64,000 bases of DNA from Pseudomonas sp. MYb118 (GCF_040947875.1 NZ_JBFRXN010000002.1:558001-622000); one strand, 5' to 3'; positions 1-11,691 are shown, numbered from the stretch's first letter. Notes: generated by a model not told the origin, from the letters alone. Numbers and translations: made by a program.

Positions 1-438
1 GACCCGCTCAGGCTCGGCCTGTGGCAGGTCGATCTTGTTCAGCACGGGCATGACTTCCAGGCCCTGCTCGATCGCCGTGTAGCAGTTGGCAACCGATTGT
101 GCTTCCACGCCCTGGCCGGCATCGACCACCAGCAGCGCACCTTCACAGGCCGCCAGCGAGCGGCTGACTTCATAGGTGAAGTCAACGTGGCCGGGGGTGT
201 CAATGAAGTTCAGCTGGTAGGTGATACCGTCCTGAGCCTTGTAGTACAGGGTAACGCTGTGCGCTTTGATGGTGATCCCGCGCTCACGTTCGAGATCCAT
301 GGAGTCCAGTACCTGGGCTTCCATTTCACGCTCGGCCAGGCCGCCGCAAATCTGGATGAAGCGATCGGCCAGCGTCGACTTGCCATGGTCAATGTGGGCG
401 ATGATGGAGAAATTGCGGATATGACTCAAATCACTCAC
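1..438 (-). CDS. lepA: Elongation factor 4 (LepA), N-terminal part, runs off the window
   Basis: Ribosome-associated GTPase that back-translocates or rescues stalled ribosomes in the cytoplasm. The 146 visible residues hold the GTPase core: G1 P-loop with AHIDHGKST at about residues 14-22, the effector-region RGIT at 53-56, G3 DTPGH at 80-84 and G4 NKID at 134-137. The start is GTG at 438, giving the usual [12 protein letters not shown] beginning of Pseudomonas LepA; no in-frame ATG fits. The rest of the gene lies beyond position 1, so integrity is unknown. Its neighbour is odd. In Pseudomonas as I know it, lepA follows mucD and precedes lepB, but here the gene upstream on the same strand is lptG, separated by a terminator. 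Confidence 0.93.
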   Translation of the reverse strand, partial: MSDLSHIRNFSIIAHIDHGKSTLADRFIQICGGLAEREMEAQVLDSMDLERERGITIKAHSVTLYYKAQDGITYQLNFIDTPGHVDFTYEVSRSLAACEGALLVVDAGQGVEAQSVANCYTAIEQGLEVMPVLNKIDLPQAEPERV

Positions 439-544
439 GGGTCAACACTCAAAAAGGCTGCAGGCATAGCCCGCCGAAAAATAGCCGGGAATTGTACCTG
501 ATCCTCGGCGCCAGCGTCACGTTCGCAGGTCAGACGGCACCTAC

Positions 545-577
545 AAAAACGCCCCGATCTGGCGACAGGGGCGTTTT
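545..577 (-). terminator. Rho-independent terminator after lptG
   Basis: The stem AAAACGCCCC/GGGGCGTTTT with a 12-base loop is flanked by A and T runs, so it could act on both strands. It sits just beyond the lptG stop and separates the lptFG transcript from lepA. Confidence 0.8.
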
Positions 578-608
578 GCTCGGTTCCGCAGGCCGTAAAC
601 GGCCGGTC

Positions 609-1670
609 TCAACCGGCTCGGCGCAGCAACCAGAAGCCGGCCAGGGCGCAGACACCCGCCGGCACCAGCACGGCAAACAGCGGCGAGAAGCCGAACACCA
701 GGCTCGAAGGCCCCAGCAGATCCTGGACAATCCGGAAGGTAAAGCCCACCAGTACGCCGGTAAACACCCGCTGACCGAGGGTCACCGAGCGCAACGGGCC
801 GAAGATGAAGGAAATGGCCATCAATACCAGCGCGGCGGTGACCAGCGGCTGCAACACTTTGACCCAAAATGCCAGCCAGTAGCGGCCATTGCTCAGGCCC
901 TGGTCCGCGAGGTAATGGATATAACCCCACAAACCGGTGATCGACAGCGACTCGGGTGCCATCACCACGGTACTCAGCAACTGCGGGCTCAGGGCGACGT
1001 TCCAGCGCTCGACCGGGGTGTTCACCACTTCCGTGCTGCGCTCATGGAACAGCGTGGTGGTGACGTCACTGAGTTGCCAGTGGTCCGTGTCGAATTCGGC
1101 ACGCTTGGAAAAGCTCGCCGACAGCATATGGCGCTCTTTGTCGAAGTGGTAACGGGTCACGCCGTACAGAACACCGTTGGGTTGCACGGAGTTGACGTGA
1201 ATGAACTCGTCACCCTGACGGTGCCACAGACCGTGCTTGGCGCTTTGCGCGTCGCCGCTGCCCTGGGCCAGCGAGCGGTTGGCCTGGGCCGTGCTTTCCG
1301 TGGCCGGGGCCACGTACTCGCCAATCAGCAGCCCGACCAGCATCAGAATCAGCATCGGCTTCATGACCGCCCAGACGATCCGGCCGATCGACACGCCGGC
1401 AGCGCGCATGATGGTCAGTTCGCTGTTGCTGGCCAGGCTGCCGAGGCCGATCAGGCAACCGATCAGCGCCGCCATTGGCAGCATGTCGTACAAACGACGC
1501 GGAGCGGTCAGCAGGACATAGCTGAGGATATCGAGCAGCGTGTAGGTGTCGCTGGCATCGCCCATTTCATCAATGAAGGCAAACAATGTAGCGAGGCCGA
1601 GAATGATCCCCAGCACGGCGAGGATCGCCATGAACACGCTGCTGCCGATGTAGCGGTCGAGCTTAACCAC
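609..1670 (-). CDS. lptG: LPS export ABC transporter permease LptG
   Basis: Inner-membrane permease of the LptB2FG complex, which extracts lipopolysaccharide from the inner membrane and passes it to the LptC-LptA bridge. The protein has 353 residues, the usual length. Three hydrophobic segments lie in the N-terminal part (about residues 13-33, 60-80, 100-120), then a periplasmic domain of about 130 residues, then three more segments near the C terminus, as in YjgP/YjgQ proteins. The start is GTG at 1670, preceded by a GAGG-type ribosome site and overlapping the end of lptF by 8 bases, so translation is probably coupled. A terminator follows closely. Confidence 0.95.
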   Translation of the reverse strand: MVKLDRYIGSSVFMAILAVLGIILGLATLFAFIDEMGDASDTYTLLDILSYVLLTAPRRLYDMLPMAALIGCLIGLGSLASNSELTIMRAAGVSIGRIVWAVMKPMLILMLVGLLIGEYVAPATESTAQANRSLAQGSGDAQSAKHGLWHRQGDEFIHVNSVQPNGVLYGVTRYHFDKERHMLSASFSKRAEFDTDHWQLSDVTTTLFHERSTEVVNTPVERWNVALSPQLLSTVVMAPESLSITGLWGYIHYLADQGLSNGRYWLAFWVKVLQPLVTAALVLMAISFIFGPLRSVTLGQRVFTGVLVGFTFRIVQDLLGPSSLVFGFSPLFAVLVPAGVCALAGFWLLRRAG

Positions 1671-2781
1671 GGGCCACCTCCAGCGCGCTGCGACGGCTTG
1701 CCATCTTCAAGCGCAGGGGTTCCCAGTACAGCAGGCCCAGACCAATGACCAGGAATATCCCGTGAACCCACCACAACCCCAGCGCAGGCGGGATCTTGCC
1801 CTTTTCAAGGGCGCCGCGAGCGGCAATCAGGATGGTCAGGTAAGCCATATAAAGAAGAATCGCCGGCAGCAGTTTGAGGAAACGGCCCTGACGCGGGTTC
1901 ACCCGCGACAGCGGCACCGCCATCAGGGTCACGATGAACACCAGCAACGGCAGGGACAGGCGCCATTGCAGCTCGGTGCGCGAACGGATGTCGTCGCTGC
2001 CGAACAGGGACGCGGTGGTCATGGCATCACGGTCGGTGACTTCGTCACTCACTTCCGGCTTGGGCAGCAATACGCCGTATTCCTCGTATTTGATCGCCCG
2101 GTAGTCGGCCTGGCCGGGGTTACCGTCGTAGCGGTAGCCGTTGTCGAGAATCAGGTAGCGATTGCCGTCAGGACGGACTTCCTGGCGCCCTTTTTCGGCC
2201 ACCAGCACGGAAATCCCGCGATCCTTGTTATCGGCACCGAGGTTCTTCTGCGAAATGAACACGCCCGCCAGGTTGACGCGATCATCCGACAACTGCTCGG
2301 TGTAGGTCACACGGGTGCCATCGCGCAGCGCCTGGAAACGGCCGGGCTCCAGCGTATCGAACTCGGTCAGGGCATCCTGCTTGTTCAACAGCAACTGAAA
2401 CTGATTGGCCCCTTGCGGCGCCAGGCTCAGGCTCAGCCAGGCGACCACCAGTGCCACGATCGCGGCCGGGAACAGGGTCATGCGAAGCAGGCGCTGCTGG
2501 CTCATGCCCGTGGCCGACAGCACGGTCATTTCGCTTTCAAGGTAAAGGCGGCCGTAGGACAGCAGGATCCCGAGGAACAGCCCCAGGGGCAGGATCAGTT
2601 GCAAAAAGCCCGGCAGGCGAAAGCCCATGATCAGGAACAGCGAGCTCGGGTCCAACTGGCCCGCCGCGGCTTGCGCCAGGTATTTGATGAAGCGTCCGCT
2701 CATGATGATGACCAGCAGCACCGCACTGACGGCACTCAAGGTCAACAGGACTTCGCGGGATAGATAACGGAAGACGATCAA
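1663..2781 (-). CDS. lptF: LPS export ABC transporter permease LptF
   Basis: Partner permease of LptG in the LptB2FG lipopolysaccharide transporter. About 372 residues with the YjgP/YjgQ layout: N-terminal membrane helices, a large periplasmic beta domain (about residues 120-260) and C-terminal helices. I chose TTG at 2781 because it gives the MIVFRYLSREVL beginning typical of Pseudomonas LptF and has GGAG seven bases upstream. GTG at 2790, three codons earlier, overlaps that ribosome site. The gene is divergent from pepA, the usual arrangement in gamma-proteobacteria, with a 346-base gap that carries a REPIN. Confidence 0.94.
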   Translation of the reverse strand: MIVFRYLSREVLLTLSAVSAVLLVIIMSGRFIKYLAQAAAGQLDPSSLFLIMGFRLPGFLQLILPLGLFLGILLSYGRLYLESEMTVLSATGMSQQRLLRMTLFPAAIVALVVAWLSLSLAPQGANQFQLLLNKQDALTEFDTLEPGRFQALRDGTRVTYTEQLSDDRVNLAGVFISQKNLGADNKDRGISVLVAEKGRQEVRPDGNRYLILDNGYRYDGNPGQADYRAIKYEEYGVLLPKPEVSDEVTDRDAMTTASLFGSDDIRSRTELQWRLSLPLLVFIVTLMAVPLSRVNPRQGRFLKLLPAILLYMAYLTILIAARGALEKGKIPPALGLWWVHGIFLVIGLGLLYWEPLRLKMASRRSALEVARG

Positions 2782-2884
2782 ACCAGACACTCCAGGGTTG
2801 TCAGGCTAAGGCGGCCAAACAAGCAAACGTATCGACAGCCCGCAGGACAGAGCCGCCGAAAAAATTTCGCGCATTATCCTGTGA

Positions 2885-4618
<1,734 letters not shown>

Positions 4619-4635
4619 AACCGATGACCCGGGGT

Positions 4636-4657
4636 GGCGCCGCCTGCGAGCGGCGCC
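4636..4657 (+). other. Perfect 8-bp hairpin between pepA and holC
   Basis: GGCGCCGC, a six-base loop, then GCGGCGCC, about 20 bases past the pepA stop and about 20 before holC. There is no T run, so it is not a classic terminator. It could protect or process the mRNA, or lower readthrough into holC. Confidence 0.5.
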
Positions 4658-4678
4658 GCCCCTGGCTCAGGAACCGCA

Positions 4679-5107
4679 ATGACCAAAGTCGACTTTTATA
4701 TCCTGCCCAGCGCCGACCCTTCGGCACGCCTGGATTTCGCCTGCAAGCTCACCGAGAAAGCCTGGCGCATGGGGCACCGCATCTACCTGCATTGCAGCGA
4801 TGCCGCCCAGCGCGATGAGCTCGATGCGCGCCTGTGGTCCTTCAAGGGCGAAAGCTTCGTGCCCCACGGCCCCGCCGACAGCGAGCCGGACGGCTTGATC
4901 GTGCTGGGGGTTGGCAATGACTGCGGGCAACACCAGGACCTGCTGGTCAACCTGGACCTGAAAGTCCCGACCTTTGCCCGACAATTCGCCCGCGTGGCGG
5001 AAGTGGTGGTGGAAGACCCGACGATCCGCGCCGCCGCGCGCGAGAGTTTCCGTTTCTACCGCGAACAGGGCTATCCTCTGCAAGATCACCGTTTACAGCG
5101 ACTCTGA
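4679..5107 (+). CDS. holC: DNA polymerase III subunit chi
   Basis: Chi subunit of the DNA polymerase III clamp-loader complex; with psi it links the loader to single-strand-binding protein. The 142 residues begin MTKVDFYILPS and show the HolC fold pattern, with a WSF followed by FVPHGP and a conserved NL-D-VP segment near residues 95-105. The start at 4679 follows a CAGGAACC ribosome site; a longer open frame upstream has no family similarity. It lies between pepA and valS, the standard gamma-proteobacterial order. Confidence 0.93.
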   Translation: MTKVDFYILPSADPSARLDFACKLTEKAWRMGHRIYLHCSDAAQRDELDARLWSFKGESFVPHGPADSEPDGLIVLGVGNDCGQHQDLLVNLDLKVPTFARQFARVAEVVVEDPTIRAAARESFRFYREQGYPLQDHRLQRL

Positions 5108-5109
5108 GC

Positions 5110-5487
5110 ATGGCGATGGACACTCCAAAACCGCTGCAAAAGCCGACGCACCTGCTGGACGACCTGGAGTCGATCCGCGAGCTGCTGGGCGACGACAACC
5201 TGCAACCACCGCTGTTGACCGATACGGTCGAGGCCGGTGAACAGGAACAGATTCCGATGCTGTTCGACACGGTCAGCGCCAGCCAGCCGACCCTCGAACC
5301 CGCCCCACCCGCCGCCACGACAGACAAGGGCCCCGACGCCCTGCTGCACCTGGACAGCGAACTGCGCGCCGCCGCGCAATTGATCATGCAGGACGTGATC
5401 GACGATTTTGCCCCGCACATCGAAACCGAAATCAAGCGCCGCCTCGATGCGCGAATGCAGCGGTTGTTGAGCCAGTACCAAGACTGA
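5110..5487 (+). CDS. Conserved hypothetical protein between holC and valS
   Basis: A 125-residue soluble protein that I recognise only as a conserved Pseudomonas gene in this position. It has no signal peptide or membrane segment. Residues 13-30 (HLLDDLESIRELLGDD) are acidic and helical. The middle (about 40-75) is rich in Pro, Ala and Thr and probably disordered. The C-terminal 50 residues look like a charged amphipathic helix (LIMQDVIDDFAPHIETEI). The start is two bases after the holC stop, so it is co-transcribed and possibly coupled; ATG at 5116 is an equally good start. A role linked to the replisome would be a guess from position only. Confidence 0.8.
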   Translation: MAMDTPKPLQKPTHLLDDLESIRELLGDDNLQPPLLTDTVEAGEQEQIPMLFDTVSASQPTLEPAPPAATTDKGPDALLHLDSELRAAAQLIMQDVIDDFAPHIETEIKRRLDARMQRLLSQYQD

Positions 5488-5504
5488 CCGACCGCCGCCC
5501 ACCC

Positions 5505-5586
5505 TGTGGGAGCGAGCCTGCTCGCGATGGTTTATCAGGGAACACTCGTTATCTGACACACCATCGCGAGCAGGCTCGCTCCCACA
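5505..5586. repeat. REPIN 2
   Basis: Inward pair of TGTGGGAGCGAGCCTGCTCG-type REP arms around a 30-base centre, directly after the holC-linked gene and before the valS promoter. Confidence 0.9.
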
Positions 5587-5658
5587 GAGGGCGGGATTTT
5601 TGTCGCCTCTGAGCCCCCACCCCGTCCGCCCCCGCTCGCCCATTGCCCCGCGCCCCGC

Positions 5659-5664
5659 TATACT
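5659..5664 (+). promoter_or_regulatory. Possible -10 box of valS
   Basis: TATACT about 44 bases before the valS start codon. No good -35 hexamer lies 16-18 bases upstream, so this is a weak call resting on the -10 match alone. Confidence 0.3.
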
Positions 5665-5707
5665 CGTCGGCTTTTCCTGAATTGATGCCAATAGGGTCCC
5701 GCCGCGC

Positions 5708-8554
5708 ATGGATAAGACCTACCAGCCGCACGCCATTGAAACTTCCTGGTACAACACCTGGGAGTCCGAGAATTACTTCGCCCCGCAAGGCGCGGGCGAG
5801 TCCTACACCATCATGATCCCGCCGCCGAACGTCACCGGCAGCCTGCACATGGGTCACGGCTTCAACAACGCGATCATGGACGCCCTGATCCGTTTCCGTC
5901 GCATGCAGGGCCGCAACACCCTGTGGCAGCCGGGCACCGACCACGCCGGTATCGCCACGCAAATGCTGGTGGAGCGTCAACTCGAAGCCCAGGGCCAGAA
6001 TCGCCATGATCTGGGTCGCGAAAAATTCCTCGAGAAAGTCTGGGAATGGAAGGATCAATCCGGTGGCAACATCAGCCGCCAGATCCGCCGCCTCGGCTCG
6101 TCCGTGGACTGGAGCCGCGAGCGCTTCACCATGGACGACGGCCTCTCGGAAGCGGTCAAGGAAGCGTTCGTACGCCTGCACGAAGACGGCCTGATCTACC
6201 GCGGCAAGCGTCTGGTCAACTGGGACACCAAGCTGCACACGGCGATTTCCGACCTCGAAGTGGAAAACCACGACGAGAAAGGCTTCCTGTGGAACCTCAA
6301 GTACCCGCTGGCCGATGGTGCCAAGACCGCTGAGGGCAAGGATTACCTGATCGTCGCCACAACGCGTCCGGAAACCATGCTCGGCGACTCCGCCGTCGCG
6401 GTGAACCCGAACGACGAACGCTACAAGGCCCTGATCGGCCAGTTCGTCGAGCTGCCGCTGGTTGGCCGTCGCATCCCGATCATCGCCGACGATTACTGCG
6501 ACCCTGAATTCGGCACCGGCTGCGTGAAAATCACCCCGGCCCACGATTTCAACGACTACGAAGTCGGCAAGCGCCACAACCTGCCGCTGCTGAACATCTT
6601 CGACAAGAACGCCAACGTGCTGCCGGCTGCCCAGGCGTTCAACCTGGACGGCACGCTGAACGAGAGCATCGACGGCAAGATCCCGGCCGAATACGCCGGC
6701 CTCGACCGTTTCGAGGCGCGCAAGCAGATCGTTGCCGCATTCGACGCCGCGGGCCTGTTAGTCAGCGTCGACGATCACAACCTGAAAGTGCCGAAGGGCG
6801 ACCGTTCGGGCACCGTCATCGAGCCGTGGCTGACCGACCAGTGGTACGTGTCGACCAAGCCTTTGGCTGAACCTGCGATTGCCGCCGTGGAAGACGGCCG
6901 CATCCAGTTCGTGCCCAAGCAGTACGAAAACATGTACTTCTCGTGGATGCGCGACATCCAGGACTGGTGCATCAGCCGTCAGCTGTGGTGGGGCCACCGC
7001 ATTCCGGCCTGGTACGACGAGTCGGGCAAGGTCTACGTCGGTCGCGACGAAGCCGAAGTGCGCGCCAAGCACAACCTCGGTGCCGACGTTGCGCTGCAAC
7101 AGGACAACGACGTTCTCGACACCTGGTTCAGTTCGGGCCTGTGGACGTTCTCCACCCTGGGCTGGCCGGAAAAAACCGAGTTCCTGAAGAAATTCCACTC
7201 CACCGACGTGCTGGTGACGGGCTTCGACATCATTTTCTTCTGGGTTGCCCGGATGATCATGCTGACCATGCACCTGATCAAGAACGAGGACGGCACCCCG
7301 CAGGTTCCGTTCAAGACCGTTTACGTGCACGGTCTGGTGCGTGATGGCCAGGGCCAGAAGATGTCCAAGTCCAAGGGCAACGTGCTTGACCCGCTGGACA
7401 TCATCGACGGCATCGAACTGGAAACCCTGGTGCAGAAGCGCACCTCGGGCCTGATGCAGCCAAAACTGGCGAAGAAGATCGAGAAAGCCACCCGCGACGA
7501 GTTCGCCGACGGCATCGCCAGCTACGGCACCGACGCCCTGCGCTTCACTTTCTGCTCGCTGGCGTCCACCGGTCGCGACATCAAGTTCGACATGGGCCGC
7601 GTGGAAGGCTACCGCAACTTCTGCAACAAGATCTGGAACGCCGCACGCTACGTGCTGGACAAGGGCGAAGACTGCGGCCAGAACGGCGAAGCCTACGAGC
7701 TGTCGCTGGCTGATCGCTGGATCATCTCGCAGTTGCAGCGCACCGAAGCCGAAGTGACCCGTCAGCTCGACCAGTTCCGCTTCGACCTGGCGGCACAAGC
7801 CCTGTACGAGTTCATCTGGAACCAGTATTGCGACTGGTACCTGGAACTGTCCAAGCCGGTGCTGTGGGACGAAAACGCTCCGGTCGAACGCCAGCGCGGC
7901 ACCCGTCGCACGCTGGTTCGCGTACTGGAAGTGGCCCTGCGCCTGGCGCACCCGTTCATGCCGTTCATCACCGAGGAAATCTGGCAGCGCATCGCGCCGC
8001 TGGCCGGCATCGAAGGCAAGACGATCATGCTGCAGGCGTGGCCAGTGGCCAATGAAGAGCGCATCGACGCGGCCGCCGAAGACGACATCGAATGGCTCAA
8101 GGGCCTGATGCTCGGCACCCGTAACATCCGTGGCGAAATGAACATCGGCCCGGGCAAACCGCTGCCGCTGTTCCTCAAGAACGTCAGCGCCCAGGACCAG
8201 CGTCGTCTCACCGAGAACGAAGCGCTGCTGAAGAAGCTGGCGCGCCTGGAATCCATCACCGTACTGGCCGCTGGCGAAGAAGCACCGCTGTCGGCCACCG
8301 CGCTGGTGGGCGAAATGGAAGTGCTGGTGCCGATGGCCGGGCTGATCGACAAGGGCGCCGAACTGGCGCGCCTGGACAAGGAAATCCAGCGTTTGCAGGG
8401 TGAAGTCCAGCGCGTGGGCGGCAAGCTGTCCAACGCCGGTTTCGTCGACAAGGCCCCGGCCGAAGTCATCGAGAAGGAACGCGCCAAGCTGGCCGAGGCC
8501 GAACAGGCCCTGGGCAAGCTGGCCGAGCAACACGCGCGGATTGCCAGCCTGTAA
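5708..8554 (+). CDS. valS: Valyl-tRNA synthetase
   Basis: Class I aminoacyl-tRNA synthetase that charges tRNA-Val and edits mischarged threonine. The 948-residue length is normal for the gamma-proteobacterial enzyme. The class I signatures are present: HMGH at residues 47-50 and KMSKS at 551-555. The large CP1 editing insertion lies between them, with [10 protein letters not shown] around residue 218. An anticodon-binding domain follows, and a C-terminal coiled coil (about 880-948, [13 protein letters not shown]) is typical of ValRS. It is followed by a strong terminator and a REPIN, so it ends the pepA-holC-valS group. Confidence 0.98.
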   Translation: MDKTYQPHAIETSWYNTWESENYFAPQGAGESYTIMIPPPNVTGSLHMGHGFNNAIMDALIRFRRMQGRNTLWQPGTDHAGIATQMLVERQLEAQGQNRHDLGREKFLEKVWEWKDQSGGNISRQIRRLGSSVDWSRERFTMDDGLSEAVKEAFVRLHEDGLIYRGKRLVNWDTKLHTAISDLEVENHDEKGFLWNLKYPLADGAKTAEGKDYLIVATTRPETMLGDSAVAVNPNDERYKALIGQFVELPLVGRRIPIIADDYCDPEFGTGCVKITPAHDFNDYEVGKRHNLPLLNIFDKNANVLPAAQAFNLDGTLNESIDGKIPAEYAGLDRFEARKQIVAAFDAAGLLVSVDDHNLKVPKGDRSGTVIEPWLTDQWYVSTKPLAEPAIAAVEDGRIQFVPKQYENMYFSWMRDIQDWCISRQLWWGHRIPAWYDESGKVYVGRDEAEVRAKHNLGADVALQQDNDVLDTWFSSGLWTFSTLGWPEKTEFLKKFHSTDVLVTGFDIIFFWVARMIMLTMHLIKNEDGTPQVPFKTVYVHGLVRDGQGQKMSKSKGNVLDPLDIIDGIELETLVQKRTSGLMQPKLAKKIEKATRDEFADGIASYGTDALRFTFCSLASTGRDIKFDMGRVEGYRNFCNKIWNAARYVLDKGEDCGQNGEAYELSLADRWIISQLQRTEAEVTRQLDQFRFDLAAQALYEFIWNQYCDWYLELSKPVLWDENAPVERQRGTRRTLVRVLEVALRLAHPFMPFITEEIWQRIAPLAGIEGKTIMLQAWPVANEERIDAAAEDDIEWLKGLMLGTRNIRGEMNIGPGKPLPLFLKNVSAQDQRRLTENEALLKKLARLESITVLAAGEEAPLSATALVGEMEVLVPMAGLIDKGAELARLDKEIQRLQGEVQRVGGKLSNAGFVDKAPAEVIEKERAKLAEAEQALGKLAEQHARIASL

Positions 8555-8570
8555 CGGCACGCTGCGACGA

Positions 8571-8602
8571 AAAAGGGAGGCCGGCGACGGCCTCCCTTTT
8601 TT
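8571..8602 (+). terminator. Terminator of valS
   Basis: AAAGGGAGGCC, a six-base loop, GGCCTCCCTTT and a T run, starting 17 bases after the valS stop. Confidence 0.92.
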
Positions 8603-8638
8603 GTGCCTGGCCTTCCCTGCAAATCACTGAAAAACCAT

Positions 8639-8721
8639 TGTGGGAGCGAGCCTGCTCGCGATGGTGTGTCATTCGACACCTATGTGCCTGATACACCATC
8701 GCGAGCAGGCTCGCTCCCACA
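8639..8721. repeat. REPIN 3
   Basis: Inward pair of TGTGGGAGCGAGCCTGCTCG-type REP arms immediately downstream of the valS terminator. Confidence 0.9.
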
Positions 8722-8796
8722 GTAGAGGATTTTGGTTGGTTCAGAGATTGGGTTCACATCACCCGGATATGGGACAATGCCCCCCCACTTTCAGCC

Positions 8797-9840
8797 ATGC
8801 CCGAATCGACCACTGCCATGACCGCCCCTCGTACACCCAAACCTGCGCGCAAGAAGCCTGCCCCGGCGAACCCGGCCAAAACCGTGGAGCCTCGGGAAAA
8901 GGCCAGCCTGCACCCGCGCAATCGCCATCAGGGTCGCTACGACTTTCCGGCATTGATCAAAAGCACGCCGGAGCTGGCCAAGTTCGTGATCATCAATCCG
9001 TACGGCAAGGAAAGCATCGACTTCGCCAGCCCCGACGCGGTGCGGGTGTTCAACCGGGCGCTGCTCAAGGCGTTCTACGGCATCACTCACTGGGACATTC
9101 CCGCCGACTACCTGTGCCCGCCGGTGCCGGGGCGCGCCGACTACGTACACTTTCTTGCCGATCTGCTGGCCAACGGCAATGACGGCGTGATTCCCCGTGG
9201 CGCCGCCGTGAAGGTGCTGGACGTGGGCACCGGCGCCAATTGCGTGTACCCGTTGATCGGCCACAGCGACTACCGCTGGCAGTTCCTCGGCTCGGACATC
9301 GACGCCATCGCCATCGCTTCCGCCAAAACCATAGTCGCCGCCAACGGCCTGAACAAAGCCATCCAGATTCGCCAGCAGGCTGATCGCAAGCACATCCTGC
9401 TGGGCCTGCTGGAACAGGACGAACGGTTCGACCTGACCCTGTGCAACCCGCCGTTCCACGCCTCCCTGGAAGAAGCCACGCGCGGCAGCAGCCGTAAATG
9501 GCGGGCACTGGGCAAGGCCGACCCGAAACGCAAACTGCCGGTGCTGAATTTCGGTGGCCAGGCCGCCGAGCTTTGGTGCGAGGGTGGCGAGGCACGCTTT
9601 GTCACGCAGTTGATCGGCGAGAGCGCGCAGGTGGGCCAACAGGTGTTGTGGTTCAGCACCCTGGTATCGAAGGCCTCGAACCTGCCGGCGATCCAGGCGG
9701 CCCTGAAAAAGGCCGGCGCGCTGGAGAGCCAGGTGGTGGAGATGTCCCAGGGGCAGAAGCAGAGCCGCTTTGTGGCGTGGACGTTCCAGACCCCTGCGCA
9801 GCAGCAGGCCTGGCGGCAGCGGTGGGCGGCCAGAGCTTAA
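8797..9840 (+). CDS. rlmF: 23S rRNA (adenine-1618-N6)-methyltransferase RlmF
   Basis: SAM-dependent methyltransferase that makes m6A at A1618 of 23S rRNA (YbiN family). The 347 residues begin with a basic Ala/Pro/Lys-rich tail (about 1-40), then the family opening [13 protein letters not shown]. The Rossmann SAM motif [12 protein letters not shown] lies near residue 143, and the catalytic NPPFH motif starts at about residue 217. A second ATG at 8818 would remove seven residues and is equally plausible; neither has a clear ribosome site. It stands alone between two REPINs. Confidence 0.93.
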   Translation: MPESTTAMTAPRTPKPARKKPAPANPAKTVEPREKASLHPRNRHQGRYDFPALIKSTPELAKFVIINPYGKESIDFASPDAVRVFNRALLKAFYGITHWDIPADYLCPPVPGRADYVHFLADLLANGNDGVIPRGAAVKVLDVGTGANCVYPLIGHSDYRWQFLGSDIDAIAIASAKTIVAANGLNKAIQIRQQADRKHILLGLLEQDERFDLTLCNPPFHASLEEATRGSSRKWRALGKADPKRKLPVLNFGGQAAELWCEGGEARFVTQLIGESAQVGQQVLWFSTLVSKASNLPAIQAALKKAGALESQVVEMSQGQKQSRFVAWTFQTPAQQQAWRQRWAARA

Positions 9841-9847
9841 TGCTGAA

Positions 9848-9940
9848 CCTGTAGGAGCGAGCTTGCTCGCGATGGCGGCGTATCAGTAACCACATTAAGC
9901 GCCTGACCCACCGCATCGCGAGCAAGCTCGCTCCTACAGG
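9848..9940. repeat. REPIN 4
   Basis: Inward pair of CCTGTAGGAGCGAGCTTGCT-type arms between rlmF and the convergent HU gene. Confidence 0.9.
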
Positions 9941-9962
9941 GGGAAACGTAAATCGCAGGCAC

Positions 9963-10003
9963 AAAAAAGCCGTGCCCGGATCGCTCCGGAGCACGGCTTT
10001 TTA
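9963..10003 (-). terminator. Terminator of the HU gene (probably bidirectional)
   Basis: AAAAAGCCGTGC and GCACGGCTTTTT flank a loop of about 16 bases that can itself pair (GGATCGCTCC). It lies just past the HU stop codon. Confidence 0.88.
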
Positions 10004-10010
10004 CTGCATC

Positions 10011-10292
10011 TTACTTGTTGATCGAGTCGGTCAGGCCTTTGGCCACAACCAGCTTGATCACTTTCTTGGCAGGGATTTCGATGGCAGCGCCAGTCGAAGG
10101 GTTACGGCCAGTACGGGCAGGACGCTCGGTCACTTTCAGTTTGCCGATACCTGGCAGAGTGATTTCGCCGCCGTTTTCCAGCTGATCAGCAACGATTTGG
10201 CCCAGTTGCTCCAGAGCGTTACGCGCGGTGGTTTTTGGCGCGTCGATAGCTTCAGCGATGTCGGCGATCAGTTGGTCTTTAGTAAGAGCCAT
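10011..10292 (-). CDS. HU-family nucleoid DNA-binding protein
   Basis: A 93-residue histone-like protein that bends and compacts DNA. The sequence shows helix-loop-helix dimerisation (about 1-45), then the beta arm with GRNPSTGAAIEIPAKK at about 62-77, the HU/IHF signature. The start is ATG 10292, which gives MALTKDQLIADIAEA and follows a GGAAGGAAC ribosome site; the much longer open frame upstream is spurious. It most resembles the pseudomonad HU homologue called HupN, but HupB and HupP cannot be excluded from sequence reading alone, so no symbol is given. Divergent from yejK, itself a nucleoid-associated protein. Confidence 0.94.
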   Translation of the reverse strand: MALTKDQLIADIAEAIDAPKTTARNALEQLGQIVADQLENGGEITLPGIGKLKVTERPARTGRNPSTGAAIEIPAKKVIKLVVAKGLTDSINK

Positions 10293-10686
10293 GTAGTGTT
10301 CCTTCCCTATCAAATTCATATGGATTGCAGAGTGCAGTGTCAGCCATCGAGCCCGATCTTCTGGATCTGGCACCCTCGACCAATAACCGCGACGAGTCGG
10401 GTTATAGATGCCGAAATCAGGGTTTGGTTCGACCTGACATTTGCTGACTGCACGCTTAACGCAGTGACTTCGCGTAAGACCGGGCAAAACTAGCACAGAG
10501 ACAAGGAAATATCCGCTTCTCCCTACCCATTTGGTCAGCTTTATTGCTCTAAATCGGGAAAAAACTGCATAAGGGCTGTCGCAAGCCCGGGAATTGCCCT
10601 TCGCACCGCGCCAAAACCAGTGGTTGCGGTACACTGGGCACTTTTTGGGGAGCACGCCCTCCTCACTCCAATCAGCCGAGAAGCCC
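10293..10686. other. HU-yejK divergent intergenic region
   Basis: A 394-base gap between two divergent nucleoid-protein genes. It must contain both promoters. I see TACACT at 10630-10635, which could be a -10 box for yejK, but no paired -35 box, no convincing small ORF and no strong hairpin. Confidence 0.4.
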
Positions 10687-11691
10687 ATGCCGATCCGTCA
10701 TTGCATCGTCCACCTGATCGACAAGAAACCTGACGGTACGCCCGCAGTTCTCCACGCCCGCGACTCCGAACTCGCCGAGTCCGCCGCCATCGAGAACATG
10801 CTCGCCGACCTCAACGAGAGCTACAACGCCAAACAAGGCAAGGCCTGGGGTTTCTTCCATGCCGAGTCGGGGGCGCATCCGTTCAGTGGCTGGCTGAAGG
10901 AATACTTCGACGGCGGCCAGGACTTCACCGCGTTCAGCCGCGTTGCAGTAGAGCACCTGCAGAAGCTGATGGAGGAATCGAACCTGTCCACCGGCGGCCA
11001 CGTGCTGTTTGCCCATTATCAACAGGGCATGACCGATTACCTGGCCATCGCGCTGCTGCACCACAGCGAAGGCGTTGCCGTGACCGACGAGCTGGACGTG
11101 ACGCCATCGCGCCACCTGGACCTCGGCCAATTGCATCTGGCGGCGCGGATCAACGTTTCCGAGTGGCAGAACAACAAGCAGTCCAAGCAGTACATTTCCT
11201 TTATCAAGGGCAAGAACGGCAAAAAGGTCTCGGAGTATTTCCGTGATTTCATCGGCTGCCAGGAAGGCGTCGATGGCCCCGGCGAAACCCGCACGCTGCT
11301 CAAGGCGTTCAGTGACTTCGTCGAAAGCGAAGACCTGCCGGAAGACTCCGCACGCGAGAAAACCAAGGCCCTGGTGGAATACGCCAGCAGCCAGGCGAAG
11401 ATGGGCGAGCCCGTGGCCCTCGAAGAACTGTCCGGGCTGATCGACGAAGACCGCCCGAAAGCGTTCTACGATCACATCCGCAACAAGGACTACGGCCTGT
11501 CGCCGGAGATCCCGGCGGACAAACGCACCCTCAACCAGTTCCGCCGCTTCACCGGCCGTGCCGAGGGCTTGTCGATCAGCTTCGAGGCGCACTTGCTGGG
11601 CTCGAAGATCGAGTACGACGAAGAAGCCGGCACGCTGATCATCAAGGGCCTGCCAACCTCGCTCACCGATCAGCTCAAGCGTCGTAACTGA
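10687..11691 (+). CDS. yejK: Nucleoid-associated protein YejK/NdpA
   Basis: A 334-residue cytoplasmic protein of the 37-kDa nucleoid-associated family. The start is ATG 10687, giving [17 protein letters not shown]; the upstream extension of the open frame has no family match. Recognisable blocks are the N-terminal IVHLIDK strand, the [17 protein letters not shown] segment at about residues 103-120, and the C-terminal region with [17 protein letters not shown] around 283-299. Its stop overlaps the next gene's ATG (TGATG), so the two are translationally coupled. Confidence 0.93.
   Translation: MPIRHCIVHLIDKKPDGTPAVLHARDSELAESAAIENMLADLNESYNAKQGKAWGFFHAESGAHPFSGWLKEYFDGGQDFTAFSRVAVEHLQKLMEESNLSTGGHVLFAHYQQGMTDYLAIALLHHSEGVAVTDELDVTPSRHLDLGQLHLAARINVSEWQNNKQSKQYISFIKGKNGKKVSEYFRDFIGCQEGVDGPGETRTLLKAFSDFVESEDLPEDSAREKTKALVEYASSQAKMGEPVALEELSGLIDEDRPKAFYDHIRNKDYGLSPEIPADKRTLNQFRRFTGRAEGLSISFEAHLLGSKIEYDEEAGTLIIKGLPTSLTDQLKRRN

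Noticed and set aside
492..1748. A 418-residue open frame on the plus strand over lptG
   Set aside because: Low-complexity shadow of lptG; the minus strand is LptG with proper membrane helices.
6758..8560. A 600-residue open frame antisense to valS
   Set aside because: Mirror of GC-rich coding sequence; no motif, and the opposite strand has a complete ValRS.
10011..10688. A 225-residue version of the HU protein
   Set aside because: The N-terminal 132 residues come from intergenic DNA. The 93-residue HU with a ribosome site at 10292 fits the family.
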